Both the position numbers and the translations under genes were made by a program. Positions 32,211 through 40,530 of a DNA stretch of 44,768 bases are shown in pieces (positions within the stretch are counted from its first letter, which is position 1; each line of letters starts with the position of its first letter). The notes beneath the pieces are model-generated. The model made no database searches. It worked only from the letters and a program-made list of their open reading frames with translations, and was not told where the DNA came from. The stretch covers positions 1 to 44,768 of the forward strand of contig DCFQ01000046.1 in assembly GCA_002319915.1 (NCBI GenBank), given 5' to 3'. Source of the DNA: Bacteroidales bacterium UBA1800 (GTDB lineage Bacteria; Bacteroidota; Bacteroidia; Bacteroidales; VadinHA17).

Positions 32211-34232
32211 ATGACCACCTCCGAATTCAAAAAGCTTGTATCCGAAGGGATCCCGGAAAAGCTGCCCAGTCCAAGACCATTCGATCAGTCAATAAATCAT
32301 GCTCCGAAACGGAAGGATATTCTGACCATTCAGGAGAAAAAGCTGGCCCTCAGGAATGCCCTCAGGTATTTCCCGGAGCATTTCCACAAGACGCTGGCGC
32401 CGGAATTTGCAGGCGAGCTTGCACAATACGGAAGAATTTACATGTACCGGTTAAGGCCCGGGTACGAGATCAGGGCAAGGAACATTAATGATTTTCCCCA
32501 CAGATCAAAAAAGGCAGCGGCAATAATGCTCATGATTTCAAACAACCTTGATATCAATGTGGCCCAGCATCCTCACGAGCTGATCACGTACGGGGGGAAC
32601 GGGGCTGTGTTCCAGAACTGGGCGCAGTACAGGCTGACAATGAAATACCTGTCAGAAATGACCGATGAACAGACCCTTGTCGTCTATTCCGGCCACCCGC
32701 TCGGACTATTCCCGTCATTCAACGATTCCCCGAGGCTGGTTGTAACAAACGGCATGGTAATTCCCAATTATTCGTCGCAGGACCACTGGGAAAGGTTCAA
32801 TGCACTGGGGGTATCGCAGTACGGCCAGATGACGGCCGGTTCTTACATGTATATCGGACCTCAGGGCATCGTCCACGGCACGACCATAACAATACTCAAT
32901 GCCTCCAGGAAAGTCTCCGCTGGGAAAGGTTCTTCGGAGCCATTGCTTTTTGTTTCTTCGGGGCTCGGAGGAATGTCAGGCGCTCAGCCAAAGGCAGCAA
33001 AGATTGCCGGGATAATTTCTGTGATAGCAGAAGTGAACCCCAAGGCAATAAAAACCCGCCATTCCCAGGGCTGGGTGGATGAAGTGATCACCGATACCGC
33101 CACCCTGATCAGGAAGGTGGAGGAGGCCCGGAAGAGCAAATCCGTTGTGTCACTGGGATTCCTTGGGAATATCGTCGATCTCTGGGAGCAGCTTGCGGCA
33201 AGGGGGATCAGGATCGATATAGGCTCAGATCAGACCTCACTTCATAATCCCTGGTCGGGAGGTTATTACCCGGCAGGTCTCTCTTTTGAAGAGTCGAACA
33301 AAATGATGGCATCCGACCCGGAACGCTTCAAGACCCATGTAAAGGAGTCGCTGCGGCGCCAGGTGAAGGCCATAAACAGCCACTGTGAAAGATGCACCTA
33401 CTTCTTTGATTACGGGAATGCATTCCTTCTGGAAGCATCGAGGGCGGGTGCCGATATCATGGGTCCCGATGGTGAATTCAGGTATCCATCGTATGTCCAG
33501 GATATTATGGGCCCGATCTGTTTTGATTACGGTTTCGGCCCGTTCAGGTGGGTCTGCTGTTCCAACGATCCGGCAGATCTTGAGGTCACCGACAGGATTG
33601 CGTCGGATACCCTTGTGAAGTTAATGAAGGATTCCCCGGAAGAGACAAGACAGCAGATGGAAGATAATATCCGCTGGATAAATGAGGCAGGCAGGCATAA
33701 GCTGGTGGTAGGCTCACAGGCAAGGATACTCTATGCTGATGCTGCCGGGCGGGCTGCAATTGCAAAGGCATTCAATGATGCAATCGCAAAGGGAATCATC
33801 TCGGCACCGGTTGTTATCGGCAGGGACCACCATGATGTTTCCGGCACCGATTCCCCGTTCAGGGAGACCTCAAACATTTATGACGGATCGAAATTCACAG
33901 CCGACATGGCCGTACAGAATGTTATAGGTGATTCATTCCGCGGTGCCACCTGGGTCTCACTCCATAACGGTGGCGGAGTGGGATGGGGCGAAGTGATCAA
34001 CGGCGGTTTCGGGATGGTGCTGGACGGCACCGGGGAAACCGGCAGGAGGCTGGCAATGATGCTCGGGTGGGATGTGAACAACGGGATCGCACGAAGGAAC
34101 TGGGCCGGGAATACCGGCGCAATGTCAACGCTTAAACGCGAGATGGACCGAACCCCCGGGCTGGAGGTTACAGTACCCTTCGTGGCTGATGATGAGCTGA
34201 TAAGTGATGCAATTGCCGGGATCTTTGCCTAG
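32211..34232 (+). CDS. hutU: Urocanate hydratase
   Basis: 673 residues, the long form seen in Bacteroidota and eukaryotes (many proteobacterial forms are ~555). Signatures: VAQHPHELITYGGNGAVFQN, VTNGMVIPNY, QYGQMTAGSYMYIGPQGIVHG, SSGLGGMSGAQPKAA, YFFDYGNAFLLEASRAGA, GPICFDYGFGPFRWVC and LHNGGGVGWGEVINGGFGMV. It uses tightly bound NAD+ to turn urocanate into imidazolone propionate in histidine breakdown. No hutH, hutI or glutamate formiminotransferase gene is near, so the rest of the pathway must be elsewhere. A near -7 box (TAACTTTA at 32178, one mismatch) precedes it. Its TAG stop shares the bases CTAG (34229-34232) with the convergent ispF stop. Confidence 0.97.
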   Translation: MTTSEFKKLVSEGIPEKLPSPRPFDQSINHAPKRKDILTIQEKKLALRNALRYFPEHFHKTLAPEFAGELAQYGRIYMYRLRPGYEIRARNINDFPHRSKKAAAIMLMISNNLDINVAQHPHELITYGGNGAVFQNWAQYRLTMKYLSEMTDEQTLVVYSGHPLGLFPSFNDSPRLVVTNGMVIPNYSSQDHWERFNALGVSQYGQMTAGSYMYIGPQGIVHGTTITILNASRKVSAGKGSSEPLLFVSSGLGGMSGAQPKAAKIAGIISVIAEVNPKAIKTRHSQGWVDEVITDTATLIRKVEEARKSKSVVSLGFLGNIVDLWEQLAARGIRIDIGSDQTSLHNPWSGGYYPAGLSFEESNKMMASDPERFKTHVKESLRRQVKAINSHCERCTYFFDYGNAFLLEASRAGADIMGPDGEFRYPSYVQDIMGPICFDYGFGPFRWVCCSNDPADLEVTDRIASDTLVKLMKDSPEETRQQMEDNIRWINEAGRHKLVVGSQARILYADAAGRAAIAKAFNDAIAKGIISAPVVIGRDHHDVSGTDSPFRETSNIYDGSKFTADMAVQNVIGDSFRGATWVSLHNGGGVGWGEVINGGFGMVLDGTGETGRRLAMMLGWDVNNGIARRNWAGNTGAMSTLKREMDRTPGLEVTVPFVADDELISDAIAGIFA

Positions 34233-34708
34233 GCGCCCTTTATCAGGACTACAGCAAGCGCTGCAACACCTTCTCCGCGGCCTATAAAACCCAGCTTTTC
34301 CGTGGTAGTCGCCTTAACGGAAACATCCTCAGGACTAATCCCAAGGATCGGGGCGATCGTCTTTTTCATTTCGGGGATAAAGGGTGAAATCCTCGGTTCC
34401 TCAAGGCATATGGTGCAGTCAGCATTGACCATGCTGAATCCCTTCTCCTTGATGAGAGCGAATGATCTTTGCAGGAGGATCTTGCTGTCGATGTCCTTAT
34501 AAGCAGGATCGGTGTCGGGGAAATGATACCCGATATCCCTTAACCCGGCCGCCCCGAGTATCGCGTCACACAAGGCATGAAGGAGAACATCCCCGTCGGA
34601 ATGTGCCACCGAACCGGAATCGGAGGGTACCAGGATACCGCCAAGCCAGAGCTTGCGGTTCTTTTCCAGGCGGTGAAAATCTATTCCCTGCCCTATCCTG
34701 ATGTTCAT
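34229..34708 (-). CDS. ispF: 2-C-methyl-D-erythritol 2,4-cyclodiphosphate synthase
   Basis: 159 residues, full length. Metal ligands Asp10 and His12 (GIDFHRLE) and His44 (GDVLLHALCDAILGA), the substrate motif AHSDGD, and GYHFPDTDPAYKDIDS are present. The C-terminal VSVKATTTEKLGFIGRGEGVAALA completes the trimer active site. It makes the cyclic diphosphate in the MEP isoprenoid pathway. Its ATG overlaps the porV stop by 4 nt (ATGA), so it is translated in coupling with porV; linkage of an isoprenoid gene to the secretion gene is probably operon packing. Its stop codon shares bases with hutU's stop on the other strand. Confidence 0.97.
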   Translation of the reverse strand: MNIRIGQGIDFHRLEKNRKLWLGGILVPSDSGSVAHSDGDVLLHALCDAILGAAGLRDIGYHFPDTDPAYKDIDSKILLQRSFALIKEKGFSMVNADCTICLEEPRISPFIPEMKKTIAPILGISPEDVSVKATTTEKLGFIGRGEGVAALAVVLIKGA

Positions 34709-35865
34709 TCAGCTGAAATAGTCGGTTTCTTTACGGGGTTGAGGTCGAATGAAAGCGAGAAGCGCAGCGTCCTTGCAAGCGGATGATTCGATACCGTTGG
34801 CATAAGGTACGAGAAATCGAGCGTGAATCCCTTAAGCTTGAACCCTGCTCCGGCTGTGAAGTATTTCCTGTTGCCCTTCGAAGCATTCTCATGGAAATAA
34901 CCGGCCCTTATCGCAAACTGATTATTGTACCAGTATTCAGTTCCGAAAGAGTAAGTGATTTCGTGAAGCTCTTCGCTGAATCCGCCCGGTGCATCATAGA
35001 ACGACTGGAAAATTGCGACTGGCACCGACACATTCGGGTCTTTCCCTTTGACAATCTCGCCGTCGGTGTTGTATTTCGGGGGAGTGGGAACGAGGAGCTT
35101 GTTCATGTCGAGAGTGAGAGTCAGCTTATTGTACAGGTCGAAGTTGAGCGTATTCGCGACCCCGACCCGGATGTTCATCGGGATGAAGTCGGAAGTCTGG
35201 CCGTCGGAATAGCTCATTTTTGCACCAAGGTTCGAGAAGTTGAAACCGAATCCGAACTGGCCGTCCTTACCCATTTCCTTGACGTCCCTTCTGTAATATC
35301 CCGAAATATCTGCGGCAAAGGAGGTACCGGGTTTGGTAGCCGTTCCGCCAGAGTATGTTCCGCCTGTCAGGTTTGAATAGATGAACCTGAAAGCAACGCC
35401 TCCCGAAAAGTATTCTGAAAAGAGCCTTGAATAGGCCACATCGTATGCAAATTCATTGGGCTTGAAGGTGCGTTCAAGGTTTCCGTAATCGTCGGTAAAA
35501 GGAACATCCCCGAGAGAGGAGTATAACAGGCTCGAGCTGATCACCTGCTTTCTGTCGATGCGGTAATAGCCCGACAGGTAGGCGATATTTATATCCGGGA
35601 CAAGGTTACGCAGCCAGGGGGAATATGAGATGCCCACCCCCCCGGTGCCGTCAATAAAAGCAAATTTTGACGGATTCCAGTGATTCGAGAAAACATCCGG
35701 GGTGGTGGCAACGCCCGCATCTCCCATTGCTCCGGCCCTTGAGTCAGGTGCTATAGATAGAAACGGTACCACCGTCTGGATGGCATTCAATTCCTGCGAA
35801 TGGAGTTTTATTGCACCCGTAAACACGAACAGGAGCAAACTAATTGCAATTACCTTGTTCTTCAT
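34705..35865 (-). CDS. porV: Type IX secretion system outer membrane protein PorV
   Basis: 386 residues. A signal peptide (VIAISLLLFVFTGAIKLHSQ) is followed by the PorV/LptO opening VVPFLSIAPDSRAGAMGDAGVATTPD and HWNPSKFAF. Repeated amphipathic strands follow (VGISYSPWLRNLVPDINIAYLSGY, GVAFRFIYSNLTGG, AIRAGYFHENASKGNRKYFTAGAGFKLKGF) and end in an aromatic-rich strand (TLRFSLSFDL). It is a 14-stranded FadL-like outer-membrane barrel in the family. PorV carries T9SS cargo from the Sov translocon to the PorU sortase. porU lies 82 nt upstream and ispF overlaps downstream, giving a porU-porV-ispF unit. Confidence 0.95.
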   Translation of the reverse strand: MKNKVIAISLLLFVFTGAIKLHSQELNAIQTVVPFLSIAPDSRAGAMGDAGVATTPDVFSNHWNPSKFAFIDGTGGVGISYSPWLRNLVPDINIAYLSGYYRIDRKQVISSSLLYSSLGDVPFTDDYGNLERTFKPNEFAYDVAYSRLFSEYFSGGVAFRFIYSNLTGGTYSGGTATKPGTSFAADISGYYRRDVKEMGKDGQFGFGFNFSNLGAKMSYSDGQTSDFIPMNIRVGVANTLNFDLYNKLTLTLDMNKLLVPTPPKYNTDGEIVKGKDPNVSVPVAIFQSFYDAPGGFSEELHEITYSFGTEYWYNNQFAIRAGYFHENASKGNRKYFTAGAGFKLKGFTLDFSYLMPTVSNHPLARTLRFSLSFDLNPVKKPTISAE

Positions 35866-35947
35866 GAAGATTAGTATCTTGTTTTTTTAGAATTGCGTTA
35901 AAATTGTAAATATAAAACTATTTTTCAGGTGACTTATTGTGCAATAT

Positions 35948-38900
35948 TTATAAAATGATCATTCTCCCAGAAACATAAGCAGTTACAGTGTTATTTGCAC
36001 GTATGCGGACCCTGTAAGGATAGATTCCTTTTGCCACCCGCCGCCCGTTCAAGTCGCTGCCGTCCCAGGTCACGGGTGAAAGACGGTAACCTGATGAGAC
36101 TTCCGAGCTCCTCAGGACTCTTATAAGGTCACCCTGCAGATTAAAAATTTCGATGGTTATTTCGAGCTCCTCACCGGGCCTGTTATGCTCAAAGGTTATG
36201 CCGGTTGAATTCGTAAATGGATTTGGAAAATTGACGGGATTCCTGACAATAAGGCCATCCTTCGCACTGACTGTGAATCCAATCGCCTTTTCAGACGAAT
36301 TGTTGAAGTTGTCCCATGCCTTAAGAGTGACAGTGTGGTCCCCCTCAGAAAGGTTCTGGAGCAGGTAAGTAACAGCCCCCCTGCTGAAGGTGCCCTGGTC
36401 GTATGTGAAATAGTTGTTGAGGATAAACGGGTTATCCCTGTCGCCGTCGACCCAGCAAACCATGTCATGACCTATTGCCATTCCGGCAGCATTAATCCCT
36501 CCCGGGTCAGACACCATTGCGAAAAGCTTCGGATTGCTGTCGGAGATCCCGCCGTCCCTGAAGAGAGTGTCGTTGAGGAAAAGCCTTATTTCAGGTCCTG
36601 AAGTATCGGATGCGTGGGTATTGCTGAAACCCCCTATGATGAGGCTGTCGTAATTGCCATCCATATCTGAATCCCCGTCATACGCGTAGTAGCTAATCCT
36701 TCCCCTCCCGAAATTATAGTCTATATCCCTGGGAACCATGAACCTGAACGAAAAGTTCCCGCCGGCTGCCGTGCACTTCCCGCTGAAAATTGTGTTCCCT
36801 GAAATCAGGAAATCCATTGCCGGGCCGCCGTCGTTTGCCAGTGTCGTTACCTTTACCGGCTTCCCGTTGACAACAGGTAGGACCGTCCCGCTGAAATCCG
36901 TAACCGGGTTACCTGCCATGTCTTGGATATGACCGAATACATCGATCATTGCAAGGGCTTTAAGGGTATCGCAAGGCCGGCCTGTGATTGCGTCAATTAC
37001 ACTGTCGGTAACTACCATCCCATGCCATGGGTAGGAGAGCCTTATCGCAGGGTCGCCGAGAAGGAGGAAATTCCTCTTGTTGGAAGTCCCGGATGTCCTG
37101 TTCTTGGCTATCCGGATAATATCCCCGAGGCAGAGGGCCCTGCCGTTTCCGTCACGGTTAAATGCTGCATCGAGGATGTTCCTGTTAAGGGTGTAATTCG
37201 GTGCCGAATAGACCAGCCTTGTTGTCGACATCAGGGCAATCCCGCCGCCCTTTCCGGAGAGCAGAATTCTTTCGCCGGCCGAGTTCTTTCCTGTCATGAT
37301 CCCGGAAAGATTGTCGGTGGTCACATCATCGAAACGGCTGAATTCGCAGGTTGCCGTTATGAACAGCGGAAGCTTAAGGCCGTTCGCCCACTGGTCAATG
37401 GTTTCCATGGTTACCACCCTTTCGTGCCCAAGGCTCGATTCATTTCCGTGGCCGGTATAGTTGAAGATCAGGGCGCCTGAGTTGATCCTGTCATTGATCG
37501 CCCGGGTGACATCAGGGTAGAACTGCCCCGTGGAGGTTGTCACCTGATTAAATGCATCGAAATAGATCTTGTCGGTATTTATCCAGGGGACTGAGTCGGC
37601 GAGGAGGGAGGAGAGACCCTCAGCGTTTATCATGTGTTCATTGTTGTCCTCATCATCAGCGACAATGCATACATGGTCCTTCCAGGGCCCGTTGTTTGCA
37701 TCACCGAGGTACCCTTCAATTTTGGAAAGGGCCAGTGAGGCTTCCGATGTATCCGCAGCCGGGATCCTTCCGATACCTATATCTTCGGTCCCTGTCTCCT
37801 CGCCTTCACCATCGTCGAGCAGGCCAAAGAAATCGTCGGAAGTGAATGATGATATGTAAACATTCGAATTGAGTGACTGATATGTCGGTATAAAGCTGGT
37901 GTTCCGCGGAGGAGGCGTCCGGTTCTCGTATGAGCCGTCGCCGAAGAGGAGCAGGTATTTCAGCGGCCGGGAGGTGCCCTTCTGTTTCAGGTACTTCATC
38001 CTGACGAAGTTCCTTATTGCGGCTATGTCGGGGGTCCCGCCTGAAAACTCGTTGTAGATCTGCCGGGGGGTGACAACGGTTGAGGTTATGCCGTCGCGGC
38101 TGAGATGGAACTCCGCCAGCCGGGTTGCATAACGCATGAACAGAGGGTGCGCTACAATGATCATGTCGGCGGGCCCGGATGAATGAAGGTCCTGGCTGGC
38201 TACCTGCTCCTTCACAATAACGGGTGATAAGGCATCCTTAGCGGCGAACACAACAAATGAGCGGATGGAATCGGTTGATGACCTGAATATTATATTGTCA
38301 CCTGACTTGTTATATTGTATTATTTCATTATTACAAGGGTCAGTTATATCCCAGATAGTAACTCCCGCAACGGTGCTGGTGACGCTGAATTCCGTAATCC
38401 TGCCGGGTGCAGATGCCCTTGAATCAGTAAGGAACATGGTCCCGCCGCCGAAAAGGTTCCTCTTCCTTGAATGGAACCGCGCAAAGTCGAGCCATCCCCT
38501 GGCTGAGGCTTCGCCGTTATTCATGAACCTGAGGCCGTAAACGGGCGCTTCACCGGATGGAAGGGCCGTACCGGCAAAGCTGCCGATAGTGGCGTAGGTG
38601 CCTGTATTCGATGAGAGGTCAACGCCGTTAAGGCTAACTTCACTGAGTCCGGAACCATTTTCGCTGAGAGTAAATGAGGTTTGCCCTGAAGCCCTGGCGG
38701 CCACTCTCACCTCAAACTTCACCGGTTCACCGGTTACAATGTTCGCAAAATCCGGATCGAGGACCGCATCCTTTGCCGCGGTTACCGGTTCGAACCATTC
38801 CCTTCCAGAGTGGATAAGGTTCTCCTTATCGACCTCATGAATGTAAAGTGCATCAGAGGTGTTCGACTGAAAATTGACAGCTGAGGATGGAACGGGGGCA

Positions 38901-39370
38901 TTTGCCATGATTTTTCCGGGAGAAGTGCCCGACGTGATGAAATAAAAGGCCGTATCGGAATAATTATGCTTTATGTAGTCAAAGTCATCTTCTGCCGGGT
39001 TGTACTTCCACCGTCCTGTTCCCTGCCCGTAGAAAAGCATGTAATCGCCTTCATTGAAGACACCGTCGCTTCCGCGATCCATCCAGACGGTTGTCTCTTT
39101 AAGGTCATCCGCACCGGCGTTGTCGTTGTAATATGAAAGCTGCCCCTGGTTGTTCGAATAGAGTTTAGGGTATGTCGGGTTCTCGAGGCCTAGGTTTTTG
39201 AGGGTCTCATAGCTGATCCTGTAAATGCCGTCAGCAGTTACCGCGATCCTGAACCACCTGCCGGTTGAAAGAATTGAGGATTGAACATACTCTCCGCCGG
39301 GGGGATCTCCCTTTGCCGGTAACAGTGCAGACGACAGGGCCAGGCACGTTATATACAGAAGCTTGTTCAT
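35948..39370 (-). CDS. porU: Type IX secretion system sortase PorU (C25 gingipain-like)
   Basis: 1140 residues, typical of PorU. A signal peptide (LLYITCLALSSALLPAKG) precedes an N-terminal beta domain (WFRIAVTADGIYRISYETL). The gingipain-like C25 domain lies at ~400-780, with the catalytic dyad His641 (FNYTGHGNESS) and Cys675 (FITATCEFSRFDD) and the motif FLLLGDPAIRLSYP. The protein ends in an Ig-like/CTD region (NFPNPFTNSTGITFEH, IFNLQGDLIR, GRRVAKGIYPYRVRI). PorU cuts off the C-terminal signal of T9SS cargo and links the cargo to A-LPS at the cell surface; PorU keeps its own CTD in the known system. It leads the porU-porV-ispF unit and is divergent from porP. Confidence 0.96.
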   Translation of the reverse strand: MNKLLYITCLALSSALLPAKGDPPGGEYVQSSILSTGRWFRIAVTADGIYRISYETLKNLGLENPTYPKLYSNNQGQLSYYNDNAGADDLKETTVWMDRGSDGVFNEGDYMLFYGQGTGRWKYNPAEDDFDYIKHNYSDTAFYFITSGTSPGKIMANAPVPSSAVNFQSNTSDALYIHEVDKENLIHSGREWFEPVTAAKDAVLDPDFANIVTGEPVKFEVRVAARASGQTSFTLSENGSGLSEVSLNGVDLSSNTGTYATIGSFAGTALPSGEAPVYGLRFMNNGEASARGWLDFARFHSRKRNLFGGGTMFLTDSRASAPGRITEFSVTSTVAGVTIWDITDPCNNEIIQYNKSGDNIIFRSSTDSIRSFVVFAAKDALSPVIVKEQVASQDLHSSGPADMIIVAHPLFMRYATRLAEFHLSRDGITSTVVTPRQIYNEFSGGTPDIAAIRNFVRMKYLKQKGTSRPLKYLLLFGDGSYENRTPPPRNTSFIPTYQSLNSNVYISSFTSDDFFGLLDDGEGEETGTEDIGIGRIPAADTSEASLALSKIEGYLGDANNGPWKDHVCIVADDEDNNEHMINAEGLSSLLADSVPWINTDKIYFDAFNQVTTSTGQFYPDVTRAINDRINSGALIFNYTGHGNESSLGHERVVTMETIDQWANGLKLPLFITATCEFSRFDDVTTDNLSGIMTGKNSAGERILLSGKGGGIALMSTTRLVYSAPNYTLNRNILDAAFNRDGNGRALCLGDIIRIAKNRTSGTSNKRNFLLLGDPAIRLSYPWHGMVVTDSVIDAITGRPCDTLKALAMIDVFGHIQDMAGNPVTDFSGTVLPVVNGKPVKVTTLANDGGPAMDFLISGNTIFSGKCTAAGGNFSFRFMVPRDIDYNFGRGRISYYAYDGDSDMDGNYDSLIIGGFSNTHASDTSGPEIRLFLNDTLFRDGGISDSNPKLFAMVSDPGGINAAGMAIGHDMVCWVDGDRDNPFILNNYFTYDQGTFSRGAVTYLLQNLSEGDHTVTLKAWDNFNNSSEKAIGFTVSAKDGLIVRNPVNFPNPFTNSTGITFEHNRPGEELEITIEIFNLQGDLIRVLRSSEVSSGYRLSPVTWDGSDLNGRRVAKGIYPYRVRIRANNTVTAYVSGRMIIL

Positions 39371-39379
39371 TATTCATGG

Positions 39380-39387
39380 CAAAGATA
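39380..39387 (-). promoter_or_regulatory. Candidate -7 box (TATCTTTG, minus strand) for porU
   Basis: Exact TAnnTTTG on the minus strand, ending 9 nt before the porU ATG. Transcription would start about 2-3 nt before the ATG, so the leader may be nearly absent. No -33 TTTG is visible. Confidence 0.4.
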
Positions 39388-39482
39388 GAAATGTGATTCT
39401 GTTTTTTAGTTTATTTTGCATTTTGAAATGATTCCCTGCAGATGGTGATCCAGCCGGCAATAAACAACTACTCCATTACAAG

Positions 39483-40451
39483 ATGAAGGTTCGCGCAATA
39501 TATTTATTTCTTATATGCCTTTCCGCCGGCAGTGTTCTCTCGGGACAGGAGACCAATTATGGCCCCGGGGGCAATACTTTATTGTTTTACAATCCTGGTT
39601 ATTCCGGGGTGTCGGAGGAGGGGACCCTCAGGATGTCGTACCTGAATTTCTATCCGGGGCACAGCTATAACTTCCAGACATTCCTGGTTTCTTATGATTC
39701 ATATATCCCGGCAATTCATGGCGGTGCCGGGATATTTATATCAAACGACCATCTCGGCGGGATTGTCAATGACCTGAGAGGAGGATTGTCGTACTCGTAT
39801 CTTTTCCAGGCTGGGGAAGACCTTTATATAAGTGCCGGACTGTCGGCCTCTGTGTTCAGCCGCGGATTCGATTTCGGAAAAGCCGTTCTTCCCGACCAGA
39901 TCGACGCCATGGGTTTCATAACCCTACCGACAGCGGAGAGCCTTGTGAACAACACAAAAAGTGCGCTGGACGTCGCCACAGGCGTGGTTGTCATGGCAGG
40001 GAAATGGTTCGGCGGTTTTTCGGTCTCGCATCTGGCCCAGCCCGATATTTCCAACAGCGGGACATCGGCTGACCGTTTGAAAAGGAAATTTTTACTGAAT
40101 GCCGCCGGCGATTACGGGTTCGGAAAGATGGATAAATTCAGGTTCAGGCCGGTAGGGGCCATAGAGGTACAGGGCCGGTATCTGTCTTTCTGCGAGGGCG
40201 CCGTGGTCGAGACTCCGGTGATATCATTCAATTCGGCATTTTTTGAAACCAGCAGCAAAACCATAGATATGCAGGCAGGGTTCTCTGTGAGGCAGGGAAA
40301 GTTCGCCTTCTTCTACAACTACAAGTTCAACCTCAAATCAGGAAGTCCGCTCCTGCCGTTTTCCCTTGTCCACCAGGCAGGGCTGAACGTGGCTCTGACC
40401 AATGTTGAAAAAAGAATAAAAGCACAGACAATAAAAGTGCCCCAATTGTAG
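39483..40451 (+). CDS. PorP/SprF family type IX secretion system membrane protein
   Basis: 322 residues. A signal peptide (AIYLFLICLSAGSVLSGQ) is followed by the PorP/SprF opening (LLFYNPGYSGVSEEGTLRMSYLNFYPG) and outer-membrane strands: YIPAIHGGAGIFISNDHLGG, GLSYSYLFQAGEDLYISAGLSASVF, MAGKWFGGFSVSHLAQPD, FFYNYKFNLKSG. It is a predicted outer-membrane barrel. PorP works in the T9SS periplasmic/outer-membrane assembly with PorK, PorN and PorE; SprF paralogs help secrete particular adhesins. Which of these it is cannot be decided, so no symbol is given. It starts the porP-gldJ unit, divergent from porU over 112 bp. Confidence 0.92.
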   Translation: MKVRAIYLFLICLSAGSVLSGQETNYGPGGNTLLFYNPGYSGVSEEGTLRMSYLNFYPGHSYNFQTFLVSYDSYIPAIHGGAGIFISNDHLGGIVNDLRGGLSYSYLFQAGEDLYISAGLSASVFSRGFDFGKAVLPDQIDAMGFITLPTAESLVNNTKSALDVATGVVVMAGKWFGGFSVSHLAQPDISNSGTSADRLKRKFLLNAAGDYGFGKMDKFRFRPVGAIEVQGRYLSFCEGAVVETPVISFNSAFFETSSKTIDMQAGFSVRQGKFAFFYNYKFNLKSGSPLLPFSLVHQAGLNVALTNVEKRIKAQTIKVPQL

Positions 40452-40452
40452 T

Positions 40453-40460
40453 TATATTTG
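40453..40460 (+). promoter_or_regulatory. Candidate -7 box (TATATTTG) for gldJ
   Basis: Exact TAnnTTTG right after the porP stop, 70 nt before the gldJ ATG. It would let gldJ be transcribed separately from porP. Confidence 0.35.
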
Positions 40461-40530
40461 ATGTTTCAAAGTAAGGTTTTGAAAATAAGATTATTTGATA
40501 GATCATAAAAGCCATAAAAATAAAGGGACT

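Noticed and set aside
36923..37480. Plus-strand open frame of 185 codons inside porU
   Set aside because: It overlaps the PorU catalytic domain on the other strand and has no supporting features.
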